DNA of 6,556 nucleotides, from the NCBI GenBank assembly GCA_021801945.1, contig JAKABE010000190.1, positions 1 to 6,556 of the forward strand, in the 5' to 3' direction. Within the stretch, counting starts at the first letter, position 1; the number at the start of each line of letters is the position of its first letter. The translations under genes were made by a program, and so were the position numbers. Of this stretch, positions 1 through 6,384 are shown one piece after another. The DNA comes from Acidobacteriota bacterium. GTDB taxonomy: Bacteria; Acidobacteriota; Terriglobia; Terriglobales; Acidobacteriaceae. Under the pieces are notes generated by a model. It was not told the origin of the DNA and did not search any database. It was given only the letters and a program-made list of their open reading frames with translations.

Positions 1-121
1 TCGTCAGGTCTCCTGGCTTGATTCCGAGCCAAGCCAGGAAAGCAGCGAAGCCTCCAAGTATGCACGCCAACGAAACCAAGATTCTCCCACTTGCCTTGGC
101 AATCCGCAGCACTTCAGCCAT
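1..121 (-). CDS. Start of an unidentified small membrane protein, cut by the window edge
   Basis: An ATG at 119-121 on the minus strand opens a frame that stays open to the left edge, giving 40 codons. The peptide begins MAEVLRIAKASGR, a basic amphipathic stretch, followed by a hydrophobic run of about 21 residues (ILVSLACILGG onward, roughly residues 14-34), then GIKPGDLT. This looks like an N-terminal membrane anchor with a positively charged cytoplasmic side. An in-frame TAA lies about nine codons upstream of the ATG, so this is the probable start. The Shine-Dalgarno candidate GAAGGG lies about 12 nt upstream, a little far. It lies 123 nt downstream of prpC on the same strand, so it could be co-transcribed. 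I do not recognise the family and the C-terminal part is missing. An overlapping frame at 4-204 reads less like protein and was not chosen. Confidence 0.45.
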   Translation of the reverse strand, partial: MAEVLRIAKASGRILVSLACILGGFAAFLAWLGIKPGDLT

Positions 122-228
122 AGTCTGTTGTCGCCCTTCGCTTTGTCGTTACTTCTGAGATTTGCCCTGCCAGAATTCTCCTCTCCGACGCTATTGTGCA
201 TCAAGTATGTTTTTGCCCGATTCTGAGA

Positions 229-242
229 CCTGGGATTCCAGG
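229..242 (-). terminator. Weak hairpin just after prpC
   Basis: CCTGG at 229-233 and CCAGG at 238-242 form a perfect 5-bp stem around a 4-nt loop, 2 nt beyond the prpC stop codon. No T-tract follows on the minus strand, so this is not a canonical intrinsic terminator. It may only cap the 3' end of the transcript or be chance. Confidence 0.2.
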
Positions 243-244
243 AG

Positions 245-1411
245 CTATCCCCGCTCTTCCATCGGTACGAACTCCAGATTCTCCGGCCCCGTATACACCG
301 CTGAAGGCCGAATAATCTTCCCGTCCTGCCGCTGTTCGATCACGTGCGCGCTCCAGCCCGTCGTCCGCGAGATCACGAACAGCGGCGTGAACAGATCCAC
401 CGGAACGCCCATCAGGTGATACGTCACGGCCGAGTACCAATCGAGATTCGGGAACATCTTTTTGGCGTCGCGCATGGTCGTCTCAATGCGGTCGGCCACG
501 GCGAAGAGGCGCTTCCCATCCGCGTCCACGGCCAGCTCCCGCGCATAGGCCTTGATGATGTCGCTGCGCGGGTCGCTGATGGAGTACACCGGATGCCCGA
601 ATCCCAATATGACCTCGCGGTTAGCCACGCGACGGCGCACATCGGCCTCGGCCTCGTCGACCGTCGCATAGCGTGACTGGACCGCCAGCGCCGCTTCGTT
701 GGCGCCGCCGTGCTTCGGTCCCTTCAGCGCGCCAATCGCGCCCACGAGGCATGAATACAGATCCGATCCTGTCCCGGCGATCACCCGCGCTGTAAACGTA
801 GAAGCGTTGAACTCGTGCTCCGCATAGAGAATCAGTGAGACCTGCATTGCCCGCGTCCACTCCGGGCTGGGAGCGCGCCCATGCAGCAGATGCAGAAAAT
901 GTTCCGCGATCGAGTCGCCGCCCGCCTCCACGTCGATCCGCTTGCCCGAGCGCGCAAAGTGCAGCCAATAGAGCAGCATGGAAGGCAGCGATGCCAGCAG
1001 CGCATCGGCAATCGCCCGCGCTCCCTCATCGCAGTGCTCCGCGCTCTCGGGCCGCACGCAACCCAGCATGGAAACGCCGGTGCGCAGCGCGTCCATCGGG
1101 TGCGCCGTGCCTGGCACAAGCTCCAGCGCCTGCTTCACCTCCGCCGGTAGCCCGCGCAGACTGCGCAACCGTAACTTATACGCAGCCAGCTCCGCCGCGT
1201 TAGGCAGCTTGCCGTGCACCAGCAGGTGCGCCACTTCCTCAAACTCGCACCGCGCCGCCAGGTCGTGAATATCGTAACCGCGGTAATGCAGATCGTTGCC
1301 GCTGCGTCCCACTGTGCACAGCGCCGTATTCCCCGCCGGCGTGCCCGACAATGCCACGGACTTCTTCGGTTTGAAGCCTGCCGGCGCCGCGCTCACTTCT
1401 TCGCCACTCAT
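245..1411 (-). CDS. prpC: 2-methylcitrate synthase PrpC
   Basis: This enzyme condenses propionyl-CoA with oxaloacetate to give 2-methylcitrate, the first step of the cytoplasmic methylcitrate cycle for propionate. The 388-residue product is full length for PrpC (about 389 in enterobacteria) and shows the citrate synthase fold throughout. The N-terminal block [10 protein letters not shown] (residues 14-23) followed by [10 protein letters not shown] and [12 protein letters not shown] is typical of PrpC rather than of housekeeping citrate synthase. Expected active-site elements are present: His234 in GPKHGGANE, His273 in GFGHPVY, and acidic Asp339 in [11 protein letters not shown]. The C-terminal [13 protein letters not shown] (359-371) is the usual CoA-site segment. 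The ATG at 1409-1411 has GGGAGG at 1417-1422, 5 nt upstream, which fixes the start. It lies 74 nt downstream of prpB on the same strand, so a prpB-prpC operon is likely. Some PrpC enzymes also use acetyl-CoA; sequence alone does not exclude that side activity. Confidence 0.95.
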   Translation of the reverse strand: MSGEEVSAAPAGFKPKKSVALSGTPAGNTALCTVGRSGNDLHYRGYDIHDLAARCEFEEVAHLLVHGKLPNAAELAAYKLRLRSLRGLPAEVKQALELVPGTAHPMDALRTGVSMLGCVRPESAEHCDEGARAIADALLASLPSMLLYWLHFARSGKRIDVEAGGDSIAEHFLHLLHGRAPSPEWTRAMQVSLILYAEHEFNASTFTARVIAGTGSDLYSCLVGAIGALKGPKHGGANEAALAVQSRYATVDEAEADVRRRVANREVILGFGHPVYSISDPRSDIIKAYARELAVDADGKRLFAVADRIETTMRDAKKMFPNLDWYSAVTYHLMGVPVDLFTPLFVISRTTGWSAHVIEQRQDGKIIRPSAVYTGPENLEFVPMEERG

Positions 1412-1418
1412 CGCAGCC

Positions 1419-1456
1419 TCCCAAGAGCATCAATTTGTCCTAAGAGGATCAAATTA
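1419..1456. repeat. Tandem 19-nt imperfect repeat in the prpB-prpC gap
   Basis: Two directly abutting 19-nt units lie at 1419-1437 (TCCCAAGAGCATCAATTTG) and 1438-1456 (TCCTAAGAGGATCAAATTA). They match at 15 of 19 positions by my count. Read on the minus strand, each unit ends in a GGA-type purine motif, and the unit nearer prpC overlaps the gene's GGGAGG ribosome binding site. The second unit also contains the small dyad TCCT-AAG-AGGA. It may be a local duplication of the translation-initiation region or a two-site binding element. Confidence 0.6.
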
Positions 1457-1485
1457 ATGGATGGCCTGCGGAAATGTCCAGCGAC

Positions 1486-2388
1486 TCACTCGTTCACTTT
1501 GTCCTTCGCAAACAATTCATCGAGCTTCTGTTCGTAAGCGTGATAGCCAAGATAGTGGTAGAGCTCGTCGCGGCTCTGCATCAGCTGCACCACGCTCCTC
1601 TGCGTGCCCTCGACGCGAATGGTCTGATACACCTTGAGTGCCGCGGCATTCATGGCGCGGTACGCAGCGCAACAATAAAGGATGATGTCCACGTCGGCCG
1701 CTGCCAGCTCCTCGCGCGTCCACAGCGGCGTGCGGCCGAACTCCGTGATATTGGCCAGAACCGGCACGCCGACGGCCTTGCGAAACTCCGTATACATGCG
1801 CAGCTCGGTGACCGCTTCGGCAAAGATCATGTCCGCACCCGCCGCCACATATGCCTGCGCCCGCTCGATAGCACGCGCCAGTCCCTCGCTGGCCAGCGCG
1901 TCGGTCCGCGCCATGATCACAAACTGCACGTCCGTCCGCGCATCCACTGCGGCCTTGATGCGGTCCACCATCTCCTCCGGCGCAACCAACTCCTTGCCCG
2001 GCCGGTGCCCGCAGCGTTTGGCGCTAACCTGGTCTTCGATGTGCACTGCCGCTGCGCCCGCTTGAATCATTCCGCGAATGGTGCGCGCGATGTTGAAGGC
2101 TCCGCCCCAGCCTGTATCGATGTCCACGAGCAGCGGCAGCGCTGTGGCGGCTGTGATGCGCCGGACGTCGGTCAGCACATCGTCCATGGTGGTGATTCCC
2201 AGGTCCGGCAAGCCCAGGGAGTTGGCCGCCACGCCGCCACCGGAGAGATAGATCGCCCTGAAACCTATCGCCTCGGCCAGCCGAGCCGCGTAAGCGTTGA
2301 TCGTACCCACCACTTGGAGCGGTTTCTCTTCCTCCACTGCGGTGCGAAATCGCGCTCCCGTCGATCCCTGTCTTGGATGATCCGCCAT
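1486..2388 (-). CDS. prpB: 2-methylisocitrate lyase PrpB
   Basis: This enzyme cleaves (2R,3S)-2-methylisocitrate to pyruvate and succinate, the last step of the methylcitrate cycle; it is cytoplasmic and Mg2+-dependent. The 300-residue product matches the isocitrate lyase/PEP mutase superfamily. Visible landmarks are [18 protein letters not shown] (47-64), the metal-binding region VDIDTGWGG (88-96), the active-site loop KRCGHRPGK (124-132, catalytic Cys126), MARTDAL (159-165), ANITEFG (212-218) and the C-terminal [15 protein letters not shown] (281-295). The segment usually read as Y-P-x-[SA]-[FY]-RAMN is here [10 protein letters not shown] (238-247), so the usual proline is Cys239. The frame stays open to 2661, but the family-like sequence begins at MADHPRQG, and AAAGG at 2396-2400 lies 7 nt before the ATG at 2386-2388. 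Extending further would put 91 unrelated residues on the protein and overlap the start of the divergent gene. It is the first gene of the likely prpBC operon. Confidence 0.93.
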   Translation of the reverse strand: MADHPRQGSTGARFRTAVEEEKPLQVVGTINAYAARLAEAIGFRAIYLSGGGVAANSLGLPDLGITTMDDVLTDVRRITAATALPLLVDIDTGWGGAFNIARTIRGMIQAGAAAVHIEDQVSAKRCGHRPGKELVAPEEMVDRIKAAVDARTDVQFVIMARTDALASEGLARAIERAQAYVAAGADMIFAEAVTELRMYTEFRKAVGVPVLANITEFGRTPLWTREELAAADVDIILYCCAAYRAMNAAALKVYQTIRVEGTQRSVVQLMQSRDELYHYLGYHAYEQKLDELFAKDKVNE

Positions 2389-2406
2389 TTTGCCGCCTTT
2401 TGCCGC

Positions 2407-2415
2407 ATCATAACA
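2407..2415 (-). promoter_or_regulatory. Candidate extended -10 promoter of prpB
   Basis: On the minus strand the sequence TGTTATGAT reads as an extended -10 element (TG, one base, then TATGAT). No convincing -35 box is visible, as is common for extended -10 promoters. Transcription would be expected to begin near 2400, leaving a leader of only about 12 nt that starts with the AAAGG purine motif before the prpB ATG. This is motif matching only. Confidence 0.35.
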
Positions 2416-2490
2416 GGCGGCTACAGGGCGGTCTCTCCGGTCCATTTCCCTATGTTGAGTGCGTAGTGCGACAATCATCCCGTTAGAGTG

Positions 2491-2516
2491 GGAGCGCTGA
2501 AGCACATGAGCGCTCC
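2491..2516. promoter_or_regulatory. Inverted repeat GGAGCGCT-N10-AGCGCTCC upstream of the DUF2911 gene
   Basis: Perfect 8-bp arms at 2491-2498 and 2509-2516 flank a 10-nt spacer. Each arm contains AGCGCT, itself a 6-bp palindrome, so the element is also two AGCGCT sites 16 nt apart. It ends 4 nt before the GAGGAGAG ribosome binding site of the gene at 2537. It could be an operator for either divergent gene, or form a leader hairpin next to the ribosome binding site. Confidence 0.5.
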
Positions 2517-2520
2517 GGTA

Positions 2521-2528
2521 GAGGAGAG
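2521..2528 (+). promoter_or_regulatory. Strong ribosome binding site of the DUF2911 gene
   Basis: GAGGAGAG lies 8 nt before the ATG at 2537 and fixes that start. Confidence 0.7.
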
Positions 2529-2536
2529 TTATTGCC

Positions 2537-3079
2537 ATGAGACGTCTTTTCATTTTGACCTCTCTTCTCGTCGGTGCGGTTGCCTTGTTTGCCCAGCCCA
2601 ATCCGCCCAGCCCGCCCGCCAAGGCGTCCATCACCATCGCGGGCAAGGCGGTCACGATCAACTACAGCTCGCCTCGGGTGCGGGGCCGCGAGGGCCACAT
2701 CTTCACCAAGGGCGGCCTGATCGAGCAGACCCATAAGTCGTATCCGGTTTGGCGCGCTGGCGCCAATGCCGCCACCACCTTGCACACCGATGCGGACCTG
2801 ACCATCGGCAACTTCAATGTCCCTCCCGGCACCTACACCCTGTTCGTCGATATTGCCGATCCGGACCAATGGGTCTTTATCGTCAGCAAGCAGACCGGCG
2901 AGTGGGGTCTGGGGTACAACAAGAACGATGACCTGGCCCGTGTTCCGATGAAGATGTCCAAGCCCCCCGCGATGGTCGAGGATCTGAAGTACACATTGAC
3001 CAGCGACGGCGGCAGCAAAGGCACTCTCACCCTGGCTTGGGAATACAAAGAAGCGTCGGTTCAGTTCGTCGTGCATTGA
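2537..3079 (+). CDS. Secreted DUF2911 family protein
   Basis: The product has 180 residues. Residues 1 to about 19 form a typical signal peptide: basic MRR, hydrophobic [14 protein letters not shown], then an A-x-A-like end near FAQ. It is therefore predicted to be exported to the periplasm or outside. The mature part fits DUF2911, with [11 protein letters not shown] (43-53), the hallmark WRAGANAAT (72-80), [13 protein letters not shown] (91-103), the W112 region and a C-terminal beta-strand-rich tail ending [15 protein letters not shown]. The length is normal for a single-domain member and there are no cysteines. No biochemical function is established for the family, and I see no catalytic motif. 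It is divergently oriented from prpB, 148 nt away, and the next gene on its strand is 222 nt downstream, so it is probably transcribed alone. Confidence 0.85.
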   Translation: MRRLFILTSLLVGAVALFAQPNPPSPPAKASITIAGKAVTINYSSPRVRGREGHIFTKGGLIEQTHKSYPVWRAGANAATTLHTDADLTIGNFNVPPGTYTLFVDIADPDQWVFIVSKQTGEWGLGYNKNDDLARVPMKMSKPPAMVEDLKYTLTSDGGSKGTLTLAWEYKEASVQFVVH

Positions 3080-3093
3080 AATCGAGACGTATT

Positions 3094-3155
3094 GGGCACA
3101 GTCGCGCCTTGCCCGTGCCCGCGGCAGGTGTAAGCCGCGGGCAAAAGAAATGCCC
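3094..3155 (+). terminator. Strong hairpin with two competing stems after the DUF2911 gene
   Basis: The core is a perfect 10-bp stem, TGCCCGCGGC at 3116-3125 with GCCGCGGGCA at 3134-3143, around an 8-nt loop. Two other stems share its bases: GGGCAC (3094-3099) with GTGCCC (3115-3120), and GGGCA (3139-3143) with TGCCC (3151-3155). The core hairpin lies about 36 nt after the DUF2911 stop. No T-tract follows it on either strand; AAAAGAAA follows on the plus strand. It is a plausible 3'-end stabiliser or non-canonical terminator, or possibly a REP-like palindromic repeat. Confidence 0.4.
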
Positions 3156-3230
3156 TTCCTGACGGAGCCGTGCGTGTCCGCTGTGGCGGCATGATCCCTG
3201 TTTGCCGAATTCCGCAACGCGTCACGGTCT

Positions 3231-3261
3231 TTGCACATATTTGCCATCCTGCCGATAAAAT
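3231..3261 (+). promoter_or_regulatory. Candidate promoter of the FmdB-like gene
   Basis: TTGCAC at 3231-3236 and TAAAAT at 3256-3261 resemble -35 and -10 boxes, separated by 19 nt, slightly longer than optimal. Transcription would start near 3268, leaving about 34 nt of leader. This rests on motif similarity only. Confidence 0.35.
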
Positions 3262-3301
3262 GGAGGGGGGTAGGAATTCAATCCTGAGGGAGTAATGGAC
3301 C

Positions 3302-3595
3302 TTGCCGCTGTATCCGTATCGCTGTATAGAGTGTGGTCACCGCTTTGAGAAGATCCAGAGCTTCAGCGCCAAGCCGCTGACAGAATGTCCCAAGTGCGGC
3401 GGCGCGTTGGAGCGCCTGCTTACCGCTCCGGGCCTGAAGTTTGTGGGTGCCGGCTGGTATGCGAACGACTACGGTCTCAACGCTGCCACCGGGGTGGCCT
3501 CCGAATCGCCTGAGAAGAAGCCGGAACCCAAGGCTGCCGATGCGAAGAGCAGCAGCCCTGCTCCTGCCACGCCGGCCGCAAGCACGGCTTCTTGA
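3302..3595 (+). CDS. FmdB family zinc-ribbon protein
   Basis: The 97-residue product begins MPLYPYRCIECGHRFE, the standard opening of FmdB-type zinc ribbons. Two CxxC knuckles, Cys8/Cys11 and Cys29/Cys32, should bind one zinc. They are followed by LTAPGLKFVGAGWYANDY (40-57), where the F-x-G-x-G-[FW]-Y-x-x-D-Y pattern is also typical. From about residue 66 the tail is low complexity, rich in Ala, Pro, Lys and Ser, and probably disordered. The start is a TTG at 3302-3304, supported by family alignment and by GAGGGAG at 3286-3292, 9 nt upstream. An ATG at 3295 is in another frame and stops after 17 codons. FmdB is named after a putative formamidase-locus regulator, but the general role is unknown; nucleic-acid or protein binding is a guess. 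It converges on the ADOP gene with 36 nt between the stop codons and no clear intrinsic terminator. Confidence 0.85.
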   Translation: MPLYPYRCIECGHRFEKIQSFSAKPLTECPKCGGALERLLTAPGLKFVGAGWYANDYGLNAATGVASESPEKKPEPKAADAKSSSPAPATPAASTAS

Positions 3596-3631
3596 GCCCC
3601 ATTCTGTCCGCGCCGAGCCTCCTGGTGCTCC

Positions 3632-6097
3632 TCAATTCGATCGCAGCGCGGCCATAGGATCGATTTGCGCCGCCCGCCGCGCGGGCAAGTATCCCGCCAG
3701 CGCCGCCACGATCACAACCGTCGCGGCTACCGCGAGGTATGTCATCAAATCCCACGGCGATGTGTCGAACAGCAGCGATGCAATCAGACGCGCAACGGCC
3801 AGCGAGGCTCCGGTGCCCAGCGCAACACCTGCCAGCGTGAGCCGCATCGTCTCGCCCAGCACCAGCCGTTGCACGCGGCCGGCTCCGGCGCCCAAAGCCA
3901 TGCGGATGCCGATCTCCTGCGTCTGCCGCGCCACCGAGTACGAGATCACCCCATAGATGCCAAGCGCGGCCAGCAAAAGCCCGAGCCCGGCGAAGACCAC
4001 CACCAGCAGCATGAAGAACCGGCGCGGCGAGTTGGCGCGGTTCACCAGCGTCTGAATAGGAATAAACTCCGCGGCGGGCTGGGCGGGATTCAACTCACGC
4101 AGCACCTTCATCACGCTTGAGGCCAGCGCTGCCGGCGGCAGAGTTGTCCGGATCACCAGCTCCCCCCCGCTCGGATACTCCTGCATCGCGGAGTAGTAAA
4201 TTTGCCAGCCGCCTTCGCCCTCCACACTCTCCGCATGGACGTCGTCGGCAACGCCAATGATGCGCAGGTCGTTCCTGCCATCCGTCAGGATACGGCCCAC
4301 CGCATCCCCGCCGGGCCAATGCGCTAAATTCGCAAGATACCGCGCAAACCCTCGGCTGATGATCACAACCTCCGGGCTCTTAGGTCCGTCATCCCAGTTA
4401 AAGTCCCGCCCGCGCACCGCCGTGCCCATGGCGCGCAGATACCTCGGCGTCACCACGTAGACCAGCGGCCCGGCTGGGATTGTTTTTGGGGGCTGGACTC
4501 CCTTTGGCAGCGGCGTTCCCCACGAGCGGTTTCCCCCAAGCGGAAGATAGTCCGTGATGCCCGCCGCCTCCACACCGGGAATCGCATCCACCCTCATGAG
4601 AATCTGCTGGAAGATCGTCCTCCGCTTCTGCGTGCTGGCCTCGGGCGTCGGAGCGCTGTCATCGTACTGCACCTTGACGGCGGCGGCGTGCTCGGGCTGG
4701 AAGCCGAGATCGACGTCGAGTACGTGCACAAAGCTGCGCAGCAGCAGCCCCGCCCCGGCGAGCAGCGTGCAGGCCAGCGCAACCTCCGTGACCACCAGAA
4801 CGGAGCGGACGCGCGCGTGCTTGCGGCTCTGGCCCGTGCCGGGGCCCGAGTCCTTCAGCGCCTCGTACATTTCACCCCCCGCGATGCGCATGCCCGGCAA
4901 AAGACCGAAAAGAACAGCGGCAAGGGCGGCAATGAGCACCGTCCATGCAAGCCCGGAGCCGTCGATGTGCAGAGTGCTGAGCAGCGGCAGCGCAATGGCC
5001 CCCTGATGGGCAAGCCAGCGGACCAGCGCAAAGGCCAGTCCCAGCCCCAGCAGAGCCCCGGCGCCGGAGAGCGCCAGGCTCTCGGTCAGAAGCTGCCGCG
5101 CGATGCGCATGCGGCTCGCTCCCAACGCGCCGCGCACCGCGAACTCCTTGGCCCGCGCCGACGCCCGGGCCAGCAGCAGATTCGAGAGGTTCACGCATGC
5201 GATCAGCAGAATGGCGCCGACCGCGGCCCAGAGAACGATAAGCGCCTGGTGCAGATGGCCGCTGACGTAGCTCTTAAGCGTAACGGGAACAATGCCCGGG
5301 TGCACGTAAGCACCGCAGGACCTCGGGATCTTGTTGTTCCAGCACATGTGCGGCACAGCCAGCTTCGCGTCTTCGCGCGCCTGCGCCATCGTCACGCCGG
5401 GCTTGAGCCGCCCGATCATGGTCACGATATTGCCCCAGTTGCGTGGTGGACCATATAAATCCAGCGGCGTAATCGCGTCCACCTTCGAGCCCGGAGAAAA
5501 CACCGCCCCAAAATCGAACGAAGCAGGCAGCACACCGATGACCGTCGTCTGGCGGCCGTTGATGTCGAAGGACTTGCCCACTATGTTTGGGTCGGCGTTG
5601 AACTGGGTGCGCCACCATGCGTTGGTCAGCAGAATCACCGGCGGCGCACCGTCGCGCGCATCGTCCGCGTTGAACAGGCGGCCCATCGCCGGCTTCACCC
5701 CTAGAACCTGGAAAAAATTGGCGATCACGTCGATGCTCGTCGCGGGAATCGGAGCGCCGCCCAGCGCAAGACTTAGATTCCCGGGTTTCGAAAAGGCAAA
5801 GTAGCCGGTCACGTCCTGGTAGGACCGGCTGTACTCCCGGAACTCGTCGTAGGCGTCAGTGGAATACGTCGCGCAGGAGAGTCCGCACTTCTGCGGCGGC
5901 GGCGCAATCCAGAGAAGCTGCTGCGCGTTGGGAAAAGGCAGCGGCCGCAGCATGAGCGTGTTCACCACGCTGAAAACCGCAATGTTGGCCCCAATGGCGA
6001 GCGCCAGAATGAGGATGGCGACGGCCGCGAAGCCGCGGTCCCGGCGCAGCGTGCGGAAGATGTATCTCGTGTCTTGCAGCAGGATGTCGAGAGGCAT
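3632..6097 (-). CDS. ADOP-type MacB/FtsX ABC transporter permease
   Basis: The 821-residue product has two MacB/FtsX permease halves in one chain, the acidobacterial duplicated orphan permease layout. Residues 1-22 (QDTRYIFRTLRRDRGF) are the usual cytoplasmic lead, and TM1 is about 23-46. A periplasmic MacB_PCD domain (about 50-280) precedes the first FtsX helices near 285-310, 341-363 and 384-401, with the motif KEFAVRGALGAS at 317-328. The second half starts with TM5 (432-454), has a periplasmic domain to about 690, and closes with helices near 694-722, 751-772 and 785-804, with TQEIGIRMALGAG at 726-738 and the end ARRAAQIDPMAALRSN. The ATG at 6095-6097 has AAGGGA at 6106-6111, 8 nt upstream. 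The family normally works with a separate MacB-like ATPase in lipoprotein or small-molecule efflux, but none is encoded here, so the substrate is unknown. Cys71, Cys75, Cys252 and Cys261 all lie in the first periplasmic domain and could form disulfides. I see no frameshift or truncation. Confidence 0.92.
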   Translation of the reverse strand: MPLDILLQDTRYIFRTLRRDRGFAAVAILILALAIGANIAVFSVVNTLMLRPLPFPNAQQLLWIAPPPQKCGLSCATYSTDAYDEFREYSRSYQDVTGYFAFSKPGNLSLALGGAPIPATSIDVIANFFQVLGVKPAMGRLFNADDARDGAPPVILLTNAWWRTQFNADPNIVGKSFDINGRQTTVIGVLPASFDFGAVFSPGSKVDAITPLDLYGPPRNWGNIVTMIGRLKPGVTMAQAREDAKLAVPHMCWNNKIPRSCGAYVHPGIVPVTLKSYVSGHLHQALIVLWAAVGAILLIACVNLSNLLLARASARAKEFAVRGALGASRMRIARQLLTESLALSGAGALLGLGLAFALVRWLAHQGAIALPLLSTLHIDGSGLAWTVLIAALAAVLFGLLPGMRIAGGEMYEALKDSGPGTGQSRKHARVRSVLVVTEVALACTLLAGAGLLLRSFVHVLDVDLGFQPEHAAAVKVQYDDSAPTPEASTQKRRTIFQQILMRVDAIPGVEAAGITDYLPLGGNRSWGTPLPKGVQPPKTIPAGPLVYVVTPRYLRAMGTAVRGRDFNWDDGPKSPEVVIISRGFARYLANLAHWPGGDAVGRILTDGRNDLRIIGVADDVHAESVEGEGGWQIYYSAMQEYPSGGELVIRTTLPPAALASSVMKVLRELNPAQPAAEFIPIQTLVNRANSPRRFFMLLVVVFAGLGLLLAALGIYGVISYSVARQTQEIGIRMALGAGAGRVQRLVLGETMRLTLAGVALGTGASLAVARLIASLLFDTSPWDLMTYLAVAATVVIVAALAGYLPARRAAQIDPMAALRSN

Positions 6098-6356
6098 AAG
6101 CCCTTTCCCTTAGCGTTGCCCCTTCTATGGTTCTACGGGTTTGGAGGACCATCCGTCCCCGGGTTCCTGGCAGGAGAACCTGTTTCGAGGACGGTATTTG
6201 AACCCCGCCTGAGATGACTACAGTAAAGAGTATCCACCCATTCCTCTTCGAAAACCCCTGGAAATTTGCCGGCCGCGCACTCCTCCTAAAGGTGCGTCCG
6301 GGGTGATGGACCTCACAAGCAGGCCCGCAAGCTTTCCTGGCCGCGTCGAAACCCCG
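6098..6356. other. Divergent intergenic region between the permease and MutS2 genes
   Basis: This is the permease-proximal part of a 303-nt gap. It holds the permease ribosome binding site (6106-6111 on the minus strand), an imperfect hairpin at 6162-6180 (GGTTC and GAACC arms), and a small dyad CGCAC (6276-6280) with GTGCG (6292-6296). I found no convincing -35/-10 pair for the permease and no supported coding region. Confidence 0.4.
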
Positions 6357-6381
6357 TCGGAAACCATGTGCGCGTTTCCGA
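6357..6381. promoter_or_regulatory. Operator-like inverted repeat TCGGAAAC-N9-GTTTCCGA
   Basis: Perfect 8-bp arms at 6357-6364 and 6374-6381 surround a 9-nt spacer, giving a 25-bp dyad. Relative to the candidate start of transcription at 6401 it spans about -44 to -20, covering where a -35 box would lie. That position suits a dimeric regulator controlling the MutS2 gene; this is inferred from geometry only. Confidence 0.5.
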
Positions 6382-6384
6382 ACG

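Noticed and set aside
4..204. Minus-strand 66-codon frame at the left edge
   Set aside because: The alternative frame starting at 121 gives a coherent basic start plus hydrophobic segment, whereas this one looks random and ends at the edge.
1474..2466. Long plus-strand open frame (330 codons) antisense to prpB
   Set aside because: It mirrors a confidently identified gene in GC-rich DNA. The peptide is rich in His, Arg, Gln and Cys with no family resemblance, and no good ribosome binding site precedes it.
2389..2661. N-terminal extension of PrpB to an upstream ATG at 2661
   Set aside because: The extra 91 residues have no family similarity and would overlap the start of the divergent gene, and the ATG at 2388 has its own ribosome binding site.
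2483..3247. Minus-strand open frame (254 codons) covering the DUF2911 gene
   Set aside because: The plus-strand frame has a signal peptide, family motifs and a strong ribosome binding site; the antisense product resembles nothing and crosses the intergenic hairpins.
4688..5458. Plus-strand open frame (256 codons) antisense to the permease
   Set aside because: It is a low-complexity Arg/Gln/Ala-rich translation typical of the non-coding strand of a GC-rich gene.
6189..6210. tRNA T-arm-like sequence on the minus strand (GGGGTTCAAATACC)
   Set aside because: The stem does not pair properly, and no acceptor, anticodon arm or CCA end is found around it.
6218..6241. Possible 7-codon leader peptide (MGGYSLL) upstream of the permease on the minus strand
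   Set aside because: It has a purine-rich stretch upstream, but no attenuator structure or codon bias links it to the permease more than 120 nt away; chance is likely.
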